Of a stretch of DNA of 64,000 nt, positions 59,798-64,000 are shown in pieces (positions within the stretch are counted from its first letter, which is position 1; every line of letters starts with the position of its first letter). The position numbers and the translations under genes are program-made. The stretch is taken from positions 123,695-187,694 of the forward strand of contig WBZZ01006011.1 in assembly GCA_019918135.1 (NCBI GenBank). Reading direction: 5' to 3'. The DNA is from Paulinella micropora (taxonomy: Eukaryota; Cercozoa; Imbricatea; Euglyphida; Paulinellidae). The notes under the pieces were generated by a model. The model did no database searches, had not been told where the DNA came from, and was given only the letters and a program-made list of their open reading frames with translations.

Positions 59798-60789
59798 ATG
59801 TGTTCGGTGGAGGAAGAGTCGGCTAACAAGAAACAGTGCAGGGAGTTCCAAAACCGTTGCATGCTCTTGCTCTGGTTCTGGGACAAACGGCATATCCAAG
59901 ACCGTGTATTCTGCAATCTTGGGACAGTTCGCAAGCGCTCAATGCTCTCGCTAGCAACGTCGTCGCTCAGCAAAGGTCTAGGAAAAAAATGGGGTAGAAA
60001 CAAGAGGAAATGTAGTAGTAGGGGGAGGAGTAGGAGAGGTAACTATTGGTGGTGTTTGTGGCTAGATCCAGTCCTCCTAACGCGGCTCATTGCCGGGAGT
60101 GGCATGCGCATGGCCGACGAACTCGACCGCCTGAGCGAAATTTGCCGTACGCGAGATGTGTACCTGCGCGACGTGGAACAAGCGCTGAGACGCTCTACAG
60201 AGCCCGCCTATGAGGGGCGGCAGGGCTCCCCCCCACCCTTTCCCGAGATGGTCCTCTCTCTCTCTCTCTCTTTGTCGCCTTCAATTAACACACATGTACG
60301 ATTAGCCCTTTGTGACTTTTGACGTATGTTGTTTTTGGTCATAGAGAGATCGAACCCCCCGGGTCGTCTACAGCTCAGACCTCGTCGTTGCGTTAGATCC
60401 GACGCAAGAACCCCCTGGCCTGGGACTACGCACTGACGGTCTGGAGCTCTGGCCAGGCGATGTGGTCCCCTATGCGGGTGCCATGAGGTCTTGTTTTCTC
60501 TCTCTCTCTCTCTCTTTCTTTCTTTTCTTTACTCAGCCCGTCCTTGTTTGTACACCGATGTCTTTGCTTGCTTAGGAATCGCGCGTTGGTCCAAAGGCGA
60601 TGGCTTGCTCGCACCACAGATTCTACTCAAGATGTCATGGAGGGCCTGCGCCTAGGGGGCTGGCTCGCGGCAGACGCCGGTGACAAACAACCTAACGCCA
60701 AGCGCACGGTAAGTGACGTCAACGGAGAAGCGGTTTTGGTTATTGCCATAATTGCCAGAATTCCTATTGGTGGTTTTATCTACGTATAA
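59798..60789 (+). CDS. SET-like domain protein, spliced
   Basis: Three exons: 59798-60250, 60345-60487 and 60576-60789. Exon 1 starts at ATG 59798 (MCSVEEESANKKQ) and is basic (KKWGRNKRKCSSRGRSRRG), ending in a helical block. Exon 2 (DPTQEPPGLGLRTDGLELW, then PGDVVPYAGAM) follows the SET opening pattern of G-x-G-L...G-x-x-V-x-x-Y-x-G. Exon 3 (GLRLGGWLAADAGDKQPNAK, then VLVIAIIARIPIGGFIYV) matches the R-x-x-N-H-x-x-x-P-N-A and I-P-x-G-E-E region, but H and E are replaced and the post-SET part is absent. About 269 residues. The SET call rests on pattern only; it may be inactive. Confidence 0.5.
60251..60344 (+). other. Predicted intron 1 of the SET-like gene, 94 nt
   Basis: It starts GTCCTCTCTC with a (CT)n tract and ends TTTTTGGTCATAG. 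Removal keeps the frame from PPFPEM to RDRTPRVVYSS. The GTC donor is unusual but is shared with intron 2. Without removal, the frame closes at 60322. Confidence 0.5.
60488..60575 (+). other. Predicted intron 2 of the SET-like gene, 88 nt
   Basis: It starts GTCTTGTTTTCTCTCTC and ends TTGCTTGCTTAG. A nearer acceptor (ACTCAG at 60531-60536) also keeps the frame and follows the pyrimidine tract directly, so either is possible; the difference is 13 residues. Confidence 0.45.
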
Positions 60790-60874
60790 ACTTATTAGAA
60801 TTTTCTTAAAGCATTTAATTAAAAAGAAAGGCTTTTGTACTGAACATTTCTTCTGATTTAATAACCGGATTTTT

Positions 60875-62395
60875 TCAAAAAGCTGTGTAAGCAAGGTTGT
60901 CGATTTCAAAGGGCAGATCGGTGATTTCTGCAATGGCAAGTTCGATGTGTGTCTTCCATTGAGGGAAGGCGGCATTCTCGAGCATAATGTTAACCCAGTC
61001 CTCGAATTCGTCGTGCGCCCGCTCCATGATGAGGTGCATGCTTTGGACAAAGGAGCCGAAGGCATCGGTGCCCATAGAGGTGAGCAGGTAGGGTAGGAGC
61101 GCGCCGAGGGTGCCGGTCTGGCGTCCGCCCAGCTGTACCCCTGCGCCGCCTCCTTCCCCTCCCCCCTCGAAGAGGCTGGGGAAGAGGCGCTGTAGAGAGA
61201 GGTTGCCGTGGAGGTTGGACAGAAGCTCGAGTTCTTGCTGGATGTGTGCGCCGGAGACTGTGCTCCGTGCAGTGCAGGCGGCGGCGCCGCTTTCCCGCCG
61301 GCGGATCATGAGTGTCTCGGCGTAGGCGTGGAGGGGGCACTTGGCGTCGCTGTGCCAGGCGTCGTAGGTGGCCCGATTTTCGGCGCCGCTGTCGTATACA
61401 GCGCGCAGCCAAGCGCCGAGCCAGATGGGGGCGCGTAGGTGGCTGAGCAGGGCGCCAAGCGCGCTCTCAAGGCGGCACTGCCCCCCTGATCCTTTTCCGC
61501 GCAGGCCGGGGGACAGCAGCACTAAAACGGTGGCGATCAAGAGAGTAAGCAGGACAGACAGCAAAGGGTCACTTTCGCCCGCCCAGAGGGCGCCGCTGTC
61601 GGCAAACGCGGGAGTCGAGGTGCTCCGGCTGCGGCGGGCGATCCCCGCCTCGTTGGTGCGTTGCCTTTCGCTGGCGGGCAGTGCGTCGCTGACGGCGCGG
61701 CCCCGCAACAGCATGCGCATTAGAAGGGCCAGGAGGACCGAGAGCCGCACTTGCTTGGTGGTGGTGGTAGCGGCGGCGGCAGGCCCCTGGGGGTGTCGGA
61801 CACCCCCGACGAAGGTGGGGACAACGACGACAACCCTGGCGCCGGCTAGGCGGCGCGCGAGCTCCTGGTTGTGCGTGGGCAACTCTCCCAGAAAAGCCAG
61901 CAGCACCAGGCAGGAAGTGGGCTGGGTGTGCCCGCGGAGGAGCCTACAGAGGTTGGGGACGATCAAGGCGCCGGGGGCCTGGTGCTCGGTCTGGCAGTAA
62001 TGCGTCAGGAGTTGCAGTATCTGGCGGGGCTCGTTGTTAGCCCCTGCAGCGCCGAGGTTTTTGGCCAGCACCTGCTGCAGAACCTGGGTGTTGTCGAGCC
62101 ACGAGCGGGCGGCGGCGCAGCCGAGGTGCGGAGGCCTAGCCAAGTTGCGGGGGCTTAGCATGACAAAGGTGTGGAGACAGGAGGCCGCCTGCAGGCACTG
62201 TTCCAGCTGGTGCTGCGCTTGCAGCAAGGAGCGCGCGGGCGTAGGGCTTGGGCTCGCGCAGCCTAGGGCTGGCCCAGCGGTCGACGCGAAGCTGGCAAGC
62301 GACGGTTTGCAGAGTAGCGTGGCTCCACCAGCCGCCGTGGCCGGCCTGGTCGCCCAGCAGAGCGACCTGCTGCTGCACCTCTCGGTGCAAGGCAA
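60875..62395 (-). CDS. Helical protein with membrane segment
   Basis: A 506-codon ORF. From about residue 50 (ARSLLQAQHQLEQCLQAASC) it is a helical, armadillo/HEAT-like chain (NEPRQILQLLTHYCQTEHQA, ALIVPNLCRLLRG), with a hydrophobic helix (PLLSVLLTLLIATVLVLL) near residue 285 and a conserved-looking end (SMHLIMERAHDEFEDWVNIM). The first 50 residues overlap the better N-terminus at 62270-62474 in another frame. Function unknown. It converges with the SET-like gene across a TTAATTAA palindrome. Confidence 0.7.
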   Translation of the reverse strand: MPCTERCSSRSLCWATRPATAAGGATLLCKPSLASFASTAGPALGCASPSPTPARSLLQAQHQLEQCLQAASCLHTFVMLSPRNLARPPHLGCAAARSWLDNTQVLQQVLAKNLGAAGANNEPRQILQLLTHYCQTEHQAPGALIVPNLCRLLRGHTQPTSCLVLLAFLGELPTHNQELARRLAGARVVVVVPTFVGGVRHPQGPAAAATTTTKQVRLSVLLALLMRMLLRGRAVSDALPASERQRTNEAGIARRSRSTSTPAFADSGALWAGESDPLLSVLLTLLIATVLVLLSPGLRGKGSGGQCRLESALGALLSHLRAPIWLGAWLRAVYDSGAENRATYDAWHSDAKCPLHAYAETLMIRRRESGAAACTARSTVSGAHIQQELELLSNLHGNLSLQRLFPSLFEGGGEGGGAGVQLGGRQTGTLGALLPYLLTSMGTDAFGSFVQSMHLIMERAHDEFEDWVNIMLENAAFPQWKTHIELAIAEITDLPFEIDNLAYTAF

Positions 62396-62474
62396 AGATT
62401 GCGCCCAGCAGGAGGCTGTGTGCCGAGCGCTCGAGCCGCTGCAGGTACAGGCTGTGGGCGGTATAACTAACCAT
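62270..62474 (-). CDS. N-terminal segment of the helical-protein locus
   Basis: From ATG 62474: MVSYTAHSLYLQRLERSAHS, then LLLGAIFALHREVQQQVALL and GGWWSHATLQTVACQLRVD, good helical protein over 65 residues before signal moves into the 60875-62395 frame. Confidence 0.55.
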
Positions 62475-63172
62475 TCGGCAAAGATGGGGGTATCACTTTT
62501 TCCGAAAATTTTCCAAGATTTTTAGCAACTTTCAGAAAACTTGTGCAAATGAAGGGAAATTCAGTATTTAGTTGCAGAACATAATAAAATGATATTAAAA
62601 CATGTTTTTATTAATAGTCAACCACTTAGACTTCACCTCCGGAGGTGGACAGAAACCGGTCTGACACCTAATTTTTCCACTTTTTTCATGCCGGCGACGA
62701 CAAGACTATGCTGGAAACAAGCGACAAAAATGCACAGCTTGGTTTTTTTGCTTTGTTTTATTTGTTTTTAGTATTTTCCTACATTATGAGCTGCTTTTAC
62801 TTCAAAAAATCCCTGCCGCCGCTGTGATAGGGGATTCACGTGGGTAGTGGAAGGGGGAGGGGGGGGGGTGGTTTTTGACTATGCAAGTAAAGAGATTAGT
62901 TGAATTCTCAATTAATAACACAAATCTAGGTGTAATAATATTATTATTTAAGATTACTAAGTTCAGTAAGTTAGAAACTTATCCTTGCATTCAAAAATAT
63001 CTTTAAACGTTGGTTATCTCGCTAGTAGTAGCGCATATGCACCCGCAAACCTACAAGTGCACCCCCCACACAAAAACAACAAAATAAAAGCAATGCCAAA
63101 CAATTACAAGCATCTGGCAAAGAAAAGAAAGGAAAAGGAAGCGATACAAGAACCTAATCCATGTAGTCAAAA
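62475..63172. other. AT-rich intergenic region
   Basis: AT-rich DNA with AATAAAATGATATTAAAA (62582-62599), a G run (62861-62868) and TAATAATATTATTATTT (62934-62950), a small inverted repeat. Short ORFs are not convincing. No gene supported. Confidence 0.4.
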
Positions 63173-63733
63173 TCAACGTCTCAGCGCCATCGACGCTAAT
63201 GCAAACTCAAAAAAACTTGGTGAGTTTTGCGGGGTGGGGTGGGGGAGACCGGTGCCGCGTGGGGGTGTGGTGTTACCGGTAAAAGCGCTAGCTGCCATGC
63301 GCGCGATCACGTCCTCCAGTACTTGTTCTTTCTCGCTCTTGCTATTATTACTGTTATTATTATTATTAGTATTATTTTTAGTATTATTATTATTGTTATT
63401 ACTCTTGTTGTTGTTGTTGTTGCTGTTGTTCTTCTGGGTTTTTTTCTTTTTCTTTTTCTTCTGACTTTCCTCCTCCTCCTCCTCCTCCTCTTCTTCTTCC
63501 TCCTCCTCCTCCTCCTCCTTCTTCTTCTTCTTCTTTTTCTTCTTGTCCTGCAGCTGTTGTTGCTTTTCTTTTTCCATCCTTGCCTTCTCTTTCTGCTCCC
63601 TTGCATCCCTCTCCTTTCTCTCGTCTTCTAGAAGTTTCTTAATGGATTGTGTTTGATCTGCAATAGCCTTGTTGACAAGGGACTGAACGACTGCTCTCGA
63701 AACACCAGCGGCCGAACCCTCCTGAGTACACAA
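63173..63733 (-). CDS. K/E/N-homopolymer protein, minus copy of a head-to-head pair
   Basis: A 186-codon ORF. The N-terminus VQSLVNKAIADQTQSIKKLL and EDERKERDAREQKEKARMEK is charged and helical, followed by Lys, Glu and Asn runs coded by (CTT/CTC)n and (ATT)n tracts on the plus strand, and a plausible C-terminus (KEQVLEDVIARMAASAFTGN). A diverged copy of the N-terminal part lies on the plus strand from about 63790, so the coding call is supported by conservation of the peptide (NKAIADQTQSIK against KKAITEQTKAIK). Function unknown. Confidence 0.55.
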   Translation of the reverse strand: MCTQEGSAAGVSRAVVQSLVNKAIADQTQSIKKLLEDERKERDAREQKEKARMEKEKQQQLQDKKKKKKKKKEEEEEEEEEEEEEEEEESQKKKKKKKTQKNNSNNNNNKSNNNNNNTKNNTNNNNNSNNSKSEKEQVLEDVIARMAASAFTGNTTPPRGTGLPHPTPQNSPSFFEFALASMALRR

Positions 63734-63789
63734 TATTATCGTACACAGGACGGTCCGGACACCGGTGATTTCAAAGCAGGCGTTTAATC

Positions 63790-64000
63790 ACTTATAAAGA
63801 AGGCAATTACAGAACAAACCAAGGCCATTAAGAATTGCTAGAAGACGAAAGAAATCAGAGGGAGGACAGGGAGAAGAAAAAGGTGCAAGAAAGGAAAGAA
63901 AAAAGAGAGGCAACAACAGGAAAATAAGAAGGAAGGAAAGAAGAAGAAGAAGAAGAAGAAGAAGAAGAAGAAGAAGAAGAAGAAGAAGAAGAAGAAGAAG
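63790..64000 (+). CDS. Partial plus-strand copy of the K/E-rich gene
   Basis: The conceptual peptide KKAITEQTKAIK followed by LLEDERNQREDREKKKVQER resembles the start of the 63173-63733 protein, in opposite orientation. It runs off the window into a repeat of GAA coding Lys/Glu. Frame continuity is imperfect. With its partner it forms an inverted duplication centred near 63750. Confidence 0.4.
63939..64000. repeat. (GAA)n microsatellite
   Basis: About twenty GAA/AAG units run to the window end. It mirrors the (CTT)n tract at 63514-63542 in the partner gene. Confidence 0.9.

Noticed and set aside
57972-59899. Several 100-490-codon ORFs across the minisatellite, on both strands
   Set aside because: Units close to a multiple of three keep all frames open, the peptides are repeats of the same unit in every frame, and no start context or unique domain is present.
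1-64000. tRNA, rRNA, CRISPR arrays, and capsid, polymerase, packaging or reverse-transcriptase genes
   Set aside because: I looked for cloverleaf-type stems, spaced direct repeats with unique spacers, and hallmark protein motifs, and saw none. The minisatellite has no unique spacers, so it is not CRISPR.

Overview
The window looks eukaryotic or eukaryote-viral. Genes lie densely on both strands (roughly one per 1.5-2 kb) with no operons. Two genes carry short GT-AG introns, there are AATAAA and TATA-like signals, and the families are eukaryotic: RING-H2, WWE-PARP, SNF2, OCH1-type glycosyltransferases, F-box/LRR, EGF/discoidin. Multi-copy Sel1-repeat, HNH and BRO/KilA-N-like genes, GC-rich coding DNA and hairpin-forming G/C spacers resemble accessory regions of large nucleocytoplasmic DNA viruses of amoebae or algae. 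No capsid, polymerase, packaging, rRNA or tRNA gene is visible, so a compact protist nuclear region cannot be excluded. I lean to a giant-virus-like genome, at moderate confidence.

Layout. 0-3 kb: end of a gene, a small coiled gene and a patchwork of non-coding repeats. 3-10.3 kb: an unknown 555-codon ORF, a Sel1 protein, a small Cys-tailed protein, an LRR-like protein and an F-box/Sel1 protein. 10.6-19.7 kb, minus strand: two very large paralogous surface proteins built from serine-rich stalks, F5/8-type-C-like domains and calcium-binding EGF domains; the first also has a signal peptide and a BspA-like repeat domain. 19.9-24.1 kb: two small unknown genes, a GRDP-like protein, and a 128-residue protein whose N-terminus is nearly a copy of the histone H3 tail. 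24.1-28.9 kb: a duplicated cluster of BRO/KilA-N-like and HNH genes, two with 69-nt introns. 29-37 kb: RING-H2, WWE-PARP, LRR, secreted Cys-rich protein, F-box-like, glycosyltransferase-like and a predicted myristoylated protein. 37.6-44.7 kb: LRR-like protein, a kinase-like locus, a SNF2 C-terminal half joined to a truncated secreted-protein gene, a coiled-coil gene and a second glycosyltransferase. 45-57 kb: Sel1 protein, large HNH locus, coiled-coil protein, LRR protein with a poly(A) tract behind it, and a zinc-binding protein. 57.9-59.7 kb: a 65-67 bp minisatellite. 59.8-64 kb: a spliced SET-like gene, a helical protein, and a head-to-head pair of K/E/N-rich genes cut by the window end.

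How the genes may work together (inference): an H3-tail mimic, a SET-like protein, a SNF2 fragment, a WWE-PARP and a RING protein form a set aimed at chromatin and ADP-ribose/ubiquitin signalling. The EGF/discoidin proteins, the secreted Cys-rich pair and the glycosyltransferases form a surface/glycan set.

Many loci pass between reading frames, often at homopolymer runs. This may be base-calling error or gene decay; I give the open segments separately and do not reconstruct them.
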